Source: Pseudomonas sp. TH15 (GTDB taxonomy: Bacteria > Pseudomonadota > Gammaproteobacteria > Pseudomonadales > Pseudomonadaceae). Taken from it: DNA of 64,000 bases. This document shows, in pieces, positions 55,526 through 63,951 of this stretch. Under the pieces are notes generated by a model. It had not been told where the DNA came from. It saw nothing but the letters and a program-made list of their open reading frames with translations, and did no database searches. Where the stretch lies: positions 402,001 through 466,000 of the forward strand of contig NZ_JAEKEL010000001.1 of NCBI RefSeq assembly GCF_016651105.1. Direction: 5' to 3'. The number at the start of each line of letters is the position of its first letter. The stretch's first letter is position 1. The position numbers were made by a program, and so were the translations under genes.

Positions 55526-56656
55526 ATGAAAAGTAAAACAATTCGTCGCTGGTCATTCATCCACACCTGGACCAGCCTGGTCTGCACCGTGTTTTTGCTG
55601 ATGCTGGCATTGACTGGTCTGCCACTGATTTTCCATCACGAGATCGAGCACTTGCTCGGCGATGCACCCGAGGTGCGCGAGATGCCGGCCGACACGCCGC
55701 GGCTCAATCTGGCGCAACTGGTGGAGGCGGCGGAAAAACATCGTCCCGATGAAGTCGTGCAGTACTTCGGCTTCGACGACGATGAGCCAAATGCCGTGCT
55801 GACAATCATGGCGAAAACCGCCGGCACCGAGCCGAACTCTTCACACACGTTCATGCTCGATGCGCGCACCGGGGAGGCACTGGAAACCCCGTCGGCCAAC
55901 GGCGGTTTGATGCTGTTCATCCTGCGTCTGCACGTCGATATGTTCGCCGGCTTGCCAGGCAAGTTGCTACTGGCGTTCATGGGTTTGCTGTTTGTCGTGG
56001 CGATCGTGTCCGGGACGGTGCTGTATTTGCCGTTCATGCGTCGGCTGACGTTCGGCACCGTGCGCCAGGACAAATCGACAAGGCTGCGCTGGCTCGATTT
56101 GCATAACCTGATCGGTGTGGTGACGTTGACCTGGGCATTGGTGGTGGGCGTCACCGGGGTGATCAGTGCCTGCGCTGACCTGCTGATTGCCGCCTGGCGC
56201 AACGACGCTTTGAACACCCTGATCGCGCCCTATCGCGATGCGCCGCCGCTGACGCACCTGGCCCCGGCCACGCGTTTACTCGACATCGCTGGCGAAGTCG
56301 CACCCGGCATGAAGCCGGACTTCATCGCCTTCCCCGGCACGCGATTTTCCAGCGAACACCATTACTCGGTGTTCATGAAGGGCGGCACGCACCTGACCTC
56401 GCATCTGCTGACGCCGGTATTGATCGACGCCTCCACCCTGAAGGTCACTGCCGTTGCCGAACGGCCGTGGTACATGGACGCCATGGGCATGTCGCAGCCG
56501 TTGCACTTCGGGGACTACGGCGGCATGCCGATGAAGATTCTCTGGGCCACGCTTGATGTGCTGACCATCATCGTGCTCGGCAGTGGCGTGTATCTGTGGG
56601 TGGTACGGCGCAAGGCGGCCAAGCCCGTGCTGGAAGCGGCGGAGGCCTCTGCATGA
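55526..56656 (+). CDS. PepSY membrane protein, probable siderophore iron reductase
   Basis: 376 aa with four membrane helices and two periplasmic PepSY regions. It begins MKSKTIRRWSFIHTWTSLVCTVFLLMLALTGLPLIFHHE, with a conserved His-x-Trp and His at the helix ends; RWLDLHNLIGVVTLTWALVVGVTG is the third helix with its His. Such proteins next to TonB receptors (PiuB/FoxB type) reduce ferric siderophores at the inner membrane using heme. The ATG at 55526 has AAGG upstream. It overlaps the next small gene by ATGA. Confidence 0.87.
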   Translation: MKSKTIRRWSFIHTWTSLVCTVFLLMLALTGLPLIFHHEIEHLLGDAPEVREMPADTPRLNLAQLVEAAEKHRPDEVVQYFGFDDDEPNAVLTIMAKTAGTEPNSSHTFMLDARTGEALETPSANGGLMLFILRLHVDMFAGLPGKLLLAFMGLLFVVAIVSGTVLYLPFMRRLTFGTVRQDKSTRLRWLDLHNLIGVVTLTWALVVGVTGVISACADLLIAAWRNDALNTLIAPYRDAPPLTHLAPATRLLDIAGEVAPGMKPDFIAFPGTRFSSEHHYSVFMKGGTHLTSHLLTPVLIDASTLKVTAVAERPWYMDAMGMSQPLHFGDYGGMPMKILWATLDVLTIIVLGSGVYLWVVRRKAAKPVLEAAEASA

Positions 56657-56832
56657 AGCCGCGTCAGTCGAATTTCTGGAAGGTCTTCAGCACACCGCTG
56701 GTGATTGCGTTGCTGAGTGCGGCGGGGTTGTTTGCGGCGTTGCTGGGGGACGGGATCTGGGATGCGCTGAGCTGGGTCGGGCTGGGCGTGCCGGCGTTTT
56801 TGGCGATCAAGGGATTGCTGCAGCGCCGCTGA
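56653..56832 (+). CDS. Small two-helix membrane protein
   Basis: 59 aa. Two hydrophobic segments, FSTPLVIALLSAAGLFAALLG and ALSWVGLGVPAFLAIKGLL, joined by a short DGIWD loop. It overlaps the end of the PepSY gene by four bases, so it is co-translated and may be a subunit or assembly partner. The same small frame follows PepSY genes in other Pseudomonas as I recall. Function unknown. Confidence 0.8.
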   Translation: MKPRQSNFWKVFSTPLVIALLSAAGLFAALLGDGIWDALSWVGLGVPAFLAIKGLLQRR

Positions 56833-56854
56833 TTTTTGTGTTGTCAGGCGGGAC

Positions 56855-56941
56855 CTCTTCGCGGGCAAGCCTTGCTCCTACGGGAATCGCGTCATTCCCA
56901 CGCAACGCACCGTCCGTAGGAGCAAGGCTTGCCCGCGAAGG
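56855..56941. repeat. REP pair of the TAGGAGCAAGG type
   Basis: Arms TTCGCGGGCAAGCCTTGCTC and GAGCAAGGCTTGCCCGCGAA are perfect inverses. Confidence 0.92.
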
Positions 56942-57032
56942 CGCCCTCACGAACAACAAAAACCCCCTCGCCAGCCACAGTGGTTATGGCTAGGCTAACC
57001 TCCTGCTCTTCGACGATCACCGAGGTTTGCCA

Positions 57033-57662
57033 ATGTCCGTCCCCAGCATGACCCTGTACCACAACACGCTTTCTCCGTTCGTACGCAAAGTGATGGTGTT
57101 GCTGCACGAGACCGGCCAGCAGGATCGTGTCGCGTTGCAAGACTGCGTGCTCAGCCCGGTCAGCCCCAGCGCTGAACTCAACGCCGACAACCCGCTGGGC
57201 AAGATCCCGGCACTGCGCCTGGCCGATGGCAATGTCATCCATGACAGCCGCGTCATTCTCGAATACCTCGACCAGCAGCATGTCGGCAATCCGCTGATCC
57301 CCCGCGAAGGTGCGGCCCGCTGGCGCCGTCTGACCCTGGCCTCGATGGCTGACGGGATCATGGACGCCTCGGTGATGGTGCGTTACGAACTGGTCTTGCG
57401 AGCGCCGGAGAAACACTGGGACGAATGGCTCGACGCTCAGCGCGACAAGATTCGCCGCGCTTTGGCCGTGCTGGAGACTGACGCCATCGCCGAGCTGACC
57501 AGCCATTTCGACGTCGCCGCGATCAGCGTGGCCTGTGCGCTCGGCTATCTCGACCTGCGCTTCCCGGATCTGGGCTGGCGCGACGCCAACCCGCAACTGG
57601 CCAACTGGTTCTTTGAAGTGAGCCAGCGACCGTCCATGATCGCGACCCTGCCCAAGCCTTAA
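57033..57662 (+). CDS. Glutathione S-transferase family protein
   Basis: 209 aa. N-terminal thioredoxin fold (MTLYHNTLSPFVRKVMVLLHETG, with Ser/Pro in the active-site position; NPLGKIPAL has the cis-proline; DSRVILEYLD binds glutathione) and a helical C-terminal domain. Substrate unknown; close to the YibF-like branch. ATG at 57033 is preceded by CGAGG. A TTG two codons earlier is unlikely. Single gene between REP pairs. Confidence 0.92.
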   Translation: MSVPSMTLYHNTLSPFVRKVMVLLHETGQQDRVALQDCVLSPVSPSAELNADNPLGKIPALRLADGNVIHDSRVILEYLDQQHVGNPLIPREGAARWRRLTLASMADGIMDASVMVRYELVLRAPEKHWDEWLDAQRDKIRRALAVLETDAIAELTSHFDVAAISVACALGYLDLRFPDLGWRDANPQLANWFFEVSQRPSMIATLPKP

Positions 57663-57684
57663 ATCTGCGGCGCCTGTTCCGTCC

Positions 57685-57778
57685 TCTTCGCGAGCAGGCT
57701 CGCTCCCACATTGATTTTGGGTGTGGCAGAGAACTCTGTTTCAACATCAATCCTGTGGGAGCGGGCTTGCTCGCGAAT
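57685..57778. repeat. REP pair between convergent GST and creD genes
   Basis: Arms CTTCGCGAGCAGGCTCGCTC and GAGCGGGCTTGCTCGCGAAT, imperfect inverses at two positions. Confidence 0.88.
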
Positions 57779-57870
57779 GCACCACACCGGATCTAACGGA
57801 AACAACCCAAAGATAAGCGTCGCCAACACCTCCCCTTCCCGCTGATCCTCACGCAACCCCAACGACCGGC

Positions 57871-59241
57871 TCATTCCACCGCTCCAATATCAAACGCCAA
57901 CGGCTTGGCCGACTTCTGCCCAATCCCGTACCAGTCCAGCTTGCGGGTCAGCACCATGAACACACCCAGCAACCCGAACAGCAACAACGAGCCCATCAAC
58001 AGCGCGTAATCCTCGGCACTCAACAAGCCATAAAGCAAACCGTACAACGCCGCCAACCCCGCCGAAAAACTCAAGCCGTGACGCACGCTGCGCAGTACGT
58101 GGCAGACATAGAACCCGATCAACAACACACATCCGCTCGCCGACAACACATACGCCAAGGCAAAACCGATGTGCTCGGACAACGACAGCAACAACAGGTA
58201 GAAAAACGCCAGGGCCACGCCCACCAACGCATATTGCACCGGGTGCACCGCCAGGCTTTTCATCACTTCGAACAGGAAGAAACCGGCGAAGGTCAGGACA
58301 ATGAACAGCAGCGCATATTTGATCGCCCGATCGCTTTTGAGGTACTGGTCCACCGGGTCGATGAAGCTCACGCCGAAGCTGCGACCGTTGAACGCGTCAC
58401 AGCCAGCGCCGGAGACACAACTGTTCAAGGCTTCTTGCAGGTTGGTGGAGAAAAACGTGGTCTGCCAATTCGCGGTGAAGCCCTGATCGGTGACTTCACG
58501 CTGGGCCGGCAGGTAGTTGCCGATAAAGCTGGGGTGCGGCCAGTTGGCGGCCAACGCTACTTTGCTGGTCTTGCCCACCGGCAGCACTTGCAACTGACCG
58601 GTGCCTTGCAAACGCAGGTCGAAACCGAAGGCCAGTTCCGTGGCTTGTCTGGTATTCAACGCCGGCAGCATCACGTGCACGCCCTCCCCCAAGAAGCCGA
58701 CCTGGCTGCCAGGTACGAAGTCCAGGCGCTGACCATCGAGTTCCAGTTTCAGAGCATTTTCGATGCCGCGGATGTCGCTGATGCCCACAGCCAGAAACGG
58801 CTGGTCGAACTGATAGTCGGCGAAGTCTTCCTTGATGCCCAGTTGTTCAGGGATCGTGAAATGGCCGCTGATGCGGTTGTCGGCATGGAACAGCCGCGCT
58901 TCATAAATGCCCCGGGAACGCAGCTCGGTCTGAACCTGGCCATCCAGTTCGAAGTGTTCCGGGAGGAAGTACAGACGACCGCGTTCTTCACCGACTTCCT
59001 GGTAACGCTCGTTGGTTTTCTCGTTGAGTTTCCAGGTGCGCACCACTTTGCGATACGGCACCACCATCAGCGGCCCGCTCAACTGCTGGCTGTAGCTGGA
59101 ACTGCGGGCGATGTCTTCGAGCACACCGTCGCGCAGTTGCTGACGGTCCTGGATCACGCCGTTGATCATCAGCAACGGAATCATCAATAACAGAATCATT
59201 AGGGCAATCGCCCCGAGTTTTATGGTCAGGTTGCGGTTCAT
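57871..59241 (-). CDS. creD: Inner membrane protein CreD
   Basis: 456 aa, one N-terminal helix (LGAIALMILLLMIPLLMINGVI), a large periplasmic part with SSYSQQLSGPLMVVPY and PSFIGNYLPAQREVTDQGFTANW, and about five C-terminal helices. It is the marker output gene of the CreBC two-component system; in Pseudomonas CreD (BlrD) affects envelope integrity and beta-lactam response. It lies after creC, separated by a REP pair and its own promoter region with 11-base repeats. Confidence 0.95.
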   Translation of the reverse strand: MNRNLTIKLGAIALMILLLMIPLLMINGVIQDRQQLRDGVLEDIARSSSYSQQLSGPLMVVPYRKVVRTWKLNEKTNERYQEVGEERGRLYFLPEHFELDGQVQTELRSRGIYEARLFHADNRISGHFTIPEQLGIKEDFADYQFDQPFLAVGISDIRGIENALKLELDGQRLDFVPGSQVGFLGEGVHVMLPALNTRQATELAFGFDLRLQGTGQLQVLPVGKTSKVALAANWPHPSFIGNYLPAQREVTDQGFTANWQTTFFSTNLQEALNSCVSGAGCDAFNGRSFGVSFIDPVDQYLKSDRAIKYALLFIVLTFAGFFLFEVMKSLAVHPVQYALVGVALAFFYLLLLSLSEHIGFALAYVLSASGCVLLIGFYVCHVLRSVRHGLSFSAGLAALYGLLYGLLSAEDYALLMGSLLLFGLLGVFMVLTRKLDWYGIGQKSAKPLAFDIGAVE

Positions 59242-59289
59242 GGGACTCTCCCTGTTTGGATGGGCAGAGTCTGGTGGTGCTGTATGAGG

Positions 59290-59322
59290 GGAATGTGCGG
59301 GGAATGTGGAGATTGTGTGGAG
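59290..59322 (-). promoter_or_regulatory. Three 11-bp direct repeats, candidate CreB site
   Basis: Read on the minus strand: CTCCACACAAT, CTCCACATTCC, CCGCACATTCC. The 11-base period is that of OmpR-type regulators and of the known Cre tag (TTCAC-N6-TTCAC), although the letters differ. The nearest edge is 49 bases before creD, where the site would cover the -35. Confidence 0.5.
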
Positions 59323-59334
59323 ACTTCACTGACC

Positions 59335-59403
59335 CCTTCGCGAGCAAGCCCGCTCCCACAGGGGACTGCATTCCAACTGTGGGAGCGGGCTTGCTCGCGA
59401 AGG
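59335..59403. repeat. REP pair between creC and creD
   Basis: Perfect arms CTTCGCGAGCAAGCCCGCTC and GAGCGGGCTTGCTCGCGAAG around a short loop, 14 bases after the creC stop. Confidence 0.93.
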
Positions 59404-59416
59404 CCGCACCTCGGTT

Positions 59417-60835
59417 TCAAGGCAGGCGCAACATCACTTCAACACCGCTTTCGACATTGCGAACTCGCATCGAACCACCATGCAACTTAACCACCTCTTC
59501 AACGAAGTTAAGCCCCAACCCAGTACTTTTGCGCCCACTGTCCGGCCGCGGCAGCGAGTAAAACCGCTCACTCAAGCGTGGCAACGCATAGTCGGGAATC
59601 GCCTGAGCCTGGTTGAACAACCTGAACTCAACCTGCTCACCAACCCGCTCGGCACTGAATCGCAAAACACCCTGCGCCGGCGTGAAATCCAGCGCGTTCT
59701 CCAGCAAGTTGCCCAACGCCTGACGTAACAGGAACGGCTCACCGATCAAAACCAGATCCTCGGCAATCCTCTGTTCAACACACAATTGTTTGCCTTCAAT
59801 CCGCGCAGCCTGAGCGTCCAGCAGTTCTTCCACTAACGCCGCCAACGGCACTTCAACTCGTTCTTCCAACCCTTGACGCTGCTCGACCTGAGCCAGGTTC
59901 AGCAACCGCTCGATCAACTGTTGCATCCGCGCACTTTCGCTGTCGATGTTGCTGACAAAACGCTGCTGCTGGGCCAACGGCATCTCGCCCTGAAGCAACT
60001 CCGCCGCGCCGCGAATCGCCGCCAATGGGCTTTTCAATTCATGGGTCAGGGTGTGCACGTAGCGCTCGACGTAGGCCTTGCCTTCGAGTTGCGTGCGCAT
60101 CTGCTCCACGGCTGTCGCCAGTTGCTCCAGTTCGCCGCCGCGATAATGCGGCACCTCGACCCGTCGACCTTCACTGACCGCCTGGGCATAAGCAGTCAAC
60201 CGTCGCAGCGCCGCGCTCAGCCACCACGACAGCAGCGCGCCAAACAGCAGACCGAGGCCGATCAGCCCGGCGCCGTAATAGACCAATCGCCGTTCAGTGC
60301 GGTCGACGTAGGGTTGCAGCGAACTGTTGGGCTTGGCCACGGTGACCACGCCGATGATCTGGCCGTTGTCACGAATCGGCGCGCCTACGTGCATAACCGA
60401 GGAACTCGGGTCGTCGGGATCGCTGCGGGTCGAGCGCGCACCGTATTCGCCGCGCAGGGTCAGGTAAACATCGTTCCAGCGCGAGTAATCCTGGCCCACC
60501 GCTACACCGCTGGAATCCAGCACCACGATGCCTTTGGCATCCGTGACGTAGATGCGGTTGTTGACCTGATTCTTTGTCAGGCCCGAGATGCTTGCCTTCG
60601 GCTGCCGCTCGCCATAGGCGTTGAGCAGTTCTGGCCAGTGATTCTGGTTGAGAGTGCCGGCCTTGAAGTCATCGCGCAGGATCTCGGCCATCAGGTTGGC
60701 CGTGTCTACCAGGGTTTCTTCGGTGGTCTGGCGCACACCGGGGCGGATTTCCTGCATCACGGTGTTGAGCACGAAGTAACCGGTCAGGCCGATAAACAGC
60801 ACATAGACCAGAAAGATCCGGATGCCCAGCGCCAT
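59417..60835 (-). CDS. creC: Sensor histidine kinase CreC
   Basis: 472 aa membrane kinase. Helix 1 (FLVYVLFIGLTGYFVLNTV), a periplasmic sensor of about 150 residues, helix 2 (GAGLIGLGLLFGALLSWWLS), HAMP, then H-box THELKSPLAAIRGAAELL with the phosphorylated His, N-box NLLENALDFTP and G-box GRKSTGLGLNFVEEVVKLHGG. The D/F boxes are shortened. In E. coli it responds to carbon source, in Pseudomonas also to PBP4 inhibition by beta-lactams. The start shares one base with the creB stop (TGATG). Confidence 0.95.
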   Translation of the reverse strand: MALGIRIFLVYVLFIGLTGYFVLNTVMQEIRPGVRQTTEETLVDTANLMAEILRDDFKAGTLNQNHWPELLNAYGERQPKASISGLTKNQVNNRIYVTDAKGIVVLDSSGVAVGQDYSRWNDVYLTLRGEYGARSTRSDPDDPSSSVMHVGAPIRDNGQIIGVVTVAKPNSSLQPYVDRTERRLVYYGAGLIGLGLLFGALLSWWLSAALRRLTAYAQAVSEGRRVEVPHYRGGELEQLATAVEQMRTQLEGKAYVERYVHTLTHELKSPLAAIRGAAELLQGEMPLAQQQRFVSNIDSESARMQQLIERLLNLAQVEQRQGLEERVEVPLAALVEELLDAQAARIEGKQLCVEQRIAEDLVLIGEPFLLRQALGNLLENALDFTPAQGVLRFSAERVGEQVEFRLFNQAQAIPDYALPRLSERFYSLPRPDSGRKSTGLGLNFVEEVVKLHGGSMRVRNVESGVEVMLRLP

Positions 60836-61515
60836 CAGCTGTGCCCCGGACTGTAGCTGTAGCCGAGGCCGCGATGGGTCTGGATCGGTTCGGCGTCGGC
60901 TCGCACCAGCCGCAGCTTGGCGCGCACGCTTTTGATATGGCTGTCGATGCTGCGCTCGTAACCGGCATCGGCCGGCACACCCAGGGCGTCGAGCAATAGC
61001 TCGCGGCTGAACACCCGTTCGGGTTGTTCCAGCAGGCATTGCAGCAGACGGAATTCGTGGCGGGTCAGGCTCAGGGGCTCGCCGCGATAGCTAATCTGCA
61101 CCCGTTCGCTGTCGACGCGAAACAGCACCGGTGAAACTTCGGCCACGGCACGGGGTGCCATGCGCTTTAGAATCGCCCGGACCCGCGCCGCCACTTCTCG
61201 CGGGCTGAACGGCTTGACCACGTAATCGTCGGCGCCAATCTCCAGGCCCACCACCCGGTCGATTTCGCCGTCGCGGGCGCTGAGGAAGATCACCGGAACC
61301 TCGCTGAAGCGGCGCAATTGCTTACAAGTCTCGAAGCCGCTGATGTCCGGCAGGCCGATGTCGAGAATGATCAGATCGGCCGGGGTCTGGCGTTGATGCT
61401 CAAGCGCGGCCTCGCCGAGGCTCACCCAGGTCGTGGTGAAGCCTTCACCCTGCAACGCAAAAATCAACGTGTCGGCAATGGCCGCTTCGTCTTCGACAAT
61501 CAGGATATGAGGCAT
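60835..61515 (-). CDS. creB: Response regulator CreB
   Basis: 226 aa OmpR-family regulator. Receiver with Glu8-Asp9-Glu10 and phosphorylated Asp52 (LIILDIGLPDISG), FLSARDG and VVKPFSPREV; C-terminal winged helix from about residue 130 with LTRHEFRLLQCLLEQPERVFSRELLLDALG and ERSIDSHIKSVRAKLR. It should bind direct repeats before creD. Co-translated with creC. Confidence 0.96.
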   Translation of the reverse strand: MPHILIVEDEAAIADTLIFALQGEGFTTTWVSLGEAALEHQRQTPADLIILDIGLPDISGFETCKQLRRFSEVPVIFLSARDGEIDRVVGLEIGADDYVVKPFSPREVAARVRAILKRMAPRAVAEVSPVLFRVDSERVQISYRGEPLSLTRHEFRLLQCLLEQPERVFSRELLLDALGVPADAGYERSIDSHIKSVRAKLRLVRADAEPIQTHRGLGYSYSPGHS

Positions 61516-61574
61516 GGCGTCCGAGCACGGCAGTTAAGTTGCGCAACGGTGGCCCAAGCCTCACATCCCGTCAA

Positions 61575-62081
61575 TCAGCAGTCAGGTTTATCCGCGGTAA
61601 AGCGACGTGCCGGGTTCACCGCAGCGCCAAACTCGCGCAAGGCCTTGGCGCCGATCAGCAACGGATAGTTGAAGCTGCTGCGGTCGGTGAGATTAACCTC
61701 GACCGTGCGTTTGACGTTGCCCAGGCACAATTCCAGATCAACCACCGGACGCTTGGTCGGGGCGCTCACGTCCTTGTCGTCTTCGTCTTCTTCGGCGCGG
61801 GTCTTGATCTTGCTGATCCGCGCGATCTTGTGCTCGTAGACCTTGTTGCTCGCGTCCTTGGTGCCGAGACGGAAGCGCACCCAGTCTTCGCCATCACGGG
61901 TGAAGGTTTCGATGTCCTTGGCCGACAGCGACGCGGTCAGGGCGCCGGTGTCCATCTTGGCCTTGAGGACTTCACCGCCGATTTCCGGCAGCGCGATGTA
62001 TTCGTAACGCCCGTACAGGGTCGGCTCGGCGGCCATGACCGGCAGGGCCACGAGGGTCAGCAGTGCAAGGAGGGATTTCAC
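61575..62081 (-). CDS. Retropepsin-like (RimB/Zn_protease domain) exported protein
   Basis: 168 aa from a GTG start (GGAAG eight bases upstream) with a signal peptide, VKSLLALLTLVALPVMAA. The mature part has the aspartic-protease-like motif KAKMDTGALTASLSA and RSSFNYPLLIGAKALREFG, the pattern of the family labelled ATP-dependent zinc protease, in which the DTGA aspartate is catalytic in a dimer. An acidic patch EEDEDDKD sits in the middle. It ends 59 bases before creB on the same strand. Substrate unknown; the frame upstream through a REP is not real protein. Confidence 0.85.
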   Translation of the reverse strand: MKSLLALLTLVALPVMAAEPTLYGRYEYIALPEIGGEVLKAKMDTGALTASLSAKDIETFTRDGEDWVRFRLGTKDASNKVYEHKIARISKIKTRAEEDEDDKDVSAPTKRPVVDLELCLGNVKRTVEVNLTDRSSFNYPLLIGAKALREFGAAVNPARRFTADKPDC

Positions 62082-62161
62082 GTAATGGGCTTCCTTGGAA
62101 AATGAGGGCGGCAGACGTGGGATTTTAGACACTCGGCAAGCAATTCGTTCGCCGCTGGGCC

Positions 62162-62233
62162 CCCTTCGCGAGCAGGCTCGCTCCCACATTTTGAATGCGT
62201 TCTCCTGTGGGAGCTGGCTTGCCAGCGATGAGG
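62162..62233. repeat. Mismatched REP pair
   Basis: Left arm CTTCGCGAGCAGGCTCGCTC belongs to the TTCGCGAG subtype, right arm GAGCTGGCTTGCCAGCGATG to the ATCGCTGG subtype; the outer parts do not pair. Confidence 0.85.
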
Positions 62234-62361
62234 CCAGCACATTCAACACAATATCTGGCACCAGCATACCCAGCCAAAGGTGAAACATTCGTCACCCCCG
62301 ATTTGGCCTGCCGCCCGAAGCTGCTTATCATGACGCGCCAAAATTCGTCCAAGAGTTACTT

Positions 62362-63249
62362 ATGCGCCGCCTGCTCACCGGCTGTTTCGTTACCCTGCTG
62401 CTGTTACTCAACACCCTGGTCCTGTTCGGCCCGCTGATGGTGTTTGCCCTGCTCAAACTGGTCCTGCCCGGCCGTTATCGCGACTACGCCTCATGGTCGG
62501 TGATGTGGATCGCCGAAACCTGGGCCGAAATCGACAAGCTGATCTTCCGGCTGTGCATCCCAACCCAATGGGACATTCGCGGTGGCGATGACCTGCGTGG
62601 CGATACGTCTTATCTGGTGATCAGCAACCACCAATCCTGGGTCGACATCCCAGCGCTGATCCAGACCCTGAACCGGCGCACGCCGTTCTTCAAATTCTTC
62701 CTCAAGAGAGAATTGATCTGGGTGCCGTTCCTGGGCCTGGCCTGGTGGGCGCTGGATTATCCGTTCATGAAGCGCTACACCAAGGCGTTTCTGGCGAAGA
62801 ACCCTGAACTGGCCGGCAAGGATCTGGAGATCACCAAAGCCGCGTGCGAGCTGTACAAACGCCAGCCGGTAACGGTGGTGAATTATCTGGAAGGCACACG
62901 GTTTACCGCGGCAAAAAGCGCTCAGCAGCAATCACCGTTCAGGCATCTGCTCAAGCCGAAGGCCGGCGGTGTGGCGTTTGTACTGGCGGCGATGGGCGAA
63001 CAGCTGGACGCCATTCTGGATGTGACGATGGTGTATCCGCAGCAACGGATTCCGGGGTTTTGGGATTTGATCAGCGGCAATGTGCCGAAGGTCATCATCG
63101 ATATCCAGACCCGCGAACTGGACCCGGCGTTGTGGCAGGGGGATTACGAAAACGATCCGGTGTTTCGCGAAACGATCCAGAACTGGGTCAACCAGCTCTG
63201 GATCGAAAAGGATCAGCGCATCGACGCGTTGCGCGCCGAGAGCCGCTGA
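62362..63249 (+). CDS. Membrane acyltransferase (YihG/PlsC-like)
   Basis: 295 aa. One or two N-terminal membrane helices (LLTGCFVTLLLLLNTLVLFGPLMVFALL) precede a PlsC-fold domain with NHQSWVD (His-x4-Asp catalytic pair), a FFKFFLKRELIWVPFLG region and NYLEGTRFT (glycerol-phosphate site). This is the LCLAT1-like branch with YihG of E. coli, which modifies phospholipid acyl chains, probably at the sn-1 position. Single gene, ending two bases before the convergent DUF2780 stop. Confidence 0.9.
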   Translation: MRRLLTGCFVTLLLLLNTLVLFGPLMVFALLKLVLPGRYRDYASWSVMWIAETWAEIDKLIFRLCIPTQWDIRGGDDLRGDTSYLVISNHQSWVDIPALIQTLNRRTPFFKFFLKRELIWVPFLGLAWWALDYPFMKRYTKAFLAKNPELAGKDLEITKAACELYKRQPVTVVNYLEGTRFTAAKSAQQQSPFRHLLKPKAGGVAFVLAAMGEQLDAILDVTMVYPQQRIPGFWDLISGNVPKVIIDIQTRELDPALWQGDYENDPVFRETIQNWVNQLWIEKDQRIDALRAESR

Positions 63250-63250
63250 A

Positions 63251-63802
63251 TCAGCTGCCAGCGCCCCAGATCCCGCCCAGGCTTTTCAGCAGTGGACCGC
63301 CAACGCCTTGGCCACCGAGGTACTGGAGGATCACCGGGGCAAATTTGCCGACCATCCCGCTGTCCATGCCCAGGGCGCCAAACGCGCTGTTCATGTCGCT
63401 GGTGCTTTTTACATTGCCCAAGGCATTTTCCAGACCGGCCGATTTACCGGACGAACCGAGCATCCCGGCCAACGCCCCCATCTGACCGCCGCCGGACAGT
63501 TTGTCCAACCCCGGCACGTCTTTGGCCAGTTGCGAGTAATCGGTGGAGCTCAGTTGATTCTTCGCCAGCCCCAGCATTGCCCCGGTGCCGCCGACGGCTT
63601 GTTGCGGGGTGACGTTCAGTTGCGAAGTCAGCGCACCGAGCAGGCCCGCTGTTTGCGAGGTCGGCGCGGCATTAGTGGCCGCATCGCCGCCCTGCATGCT
63701 CGAAGCCGCTTTGGTCACATCGTCCAGGCTGAATGCTGCGAAGACCGGGCTGGCGGCCAGGGTCATGAGCGAAGCCAGTGCAAAACCGCGTGAAATCTTC
63801 AT
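63251..63802 (-). CDS. Exported DUF2780 protein
   Basis: 183 aa. A signal peptide (MKISRGFALASLMTLAASPVFA) precedes a Gly/Ala/Ser-rich DUF2780 domain with LLGALTSQLNVTPQQAVGGTGAMLGLAKNQLS and MGALAGMLGSSG. These small secreted or periplasmic proteins have no known function. ATG at 63802 opens the signal peptide; the frame runs on upstream but without conserved content. Its stop faces the acyltransferase stop with one base between them, so transcripts overlap. Confidence 0.87.
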   Translation of the reverse strand: MKISRGFALASLMTLAASPVFAAFSLDDVTKAASSMQGGDAATNAAPTSQTAGLLGALTSQLNVTPQQAVGGTGAMLGLAKNQLSSTDYSQLAKDVPGLDKLSGGGQMGALAGMLGSSGKSAGLENALGNVKSTSDMNSAFGALGMDSGMVGKFAPVILQYLGGQGVGGPLLKSLGGIWGAGS

Positions 63803-63831
63803 CGAGACAACCTCTTGCGCTGTGAAAACCA

Positions 63832-63868
63832 CCCGTTGAACGGGCGGCGAAACTGCCGGTTTGACCGG
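63832..63868. promoter_or_regulatory. Two related palindromes before the DUF2780 gene
   Basis: CCCGTTGAACGGG and CCGGTTTGACCGG lie with centres 24 bases apart, 30-66 bases before the DUF2780 start. Similar shape and helical spacing suggest a pair of operator sites for an unidentified dimeric repressor. Confidence 0.4.
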
Positions 63869-63951
63869 GCATCCGCCGGCATGTTCCAAACCTGCGCATC
63901 CATTTTCAGCATAGCCACGTATATGAATCGTGAAACCCTGGAAATCCCGCG

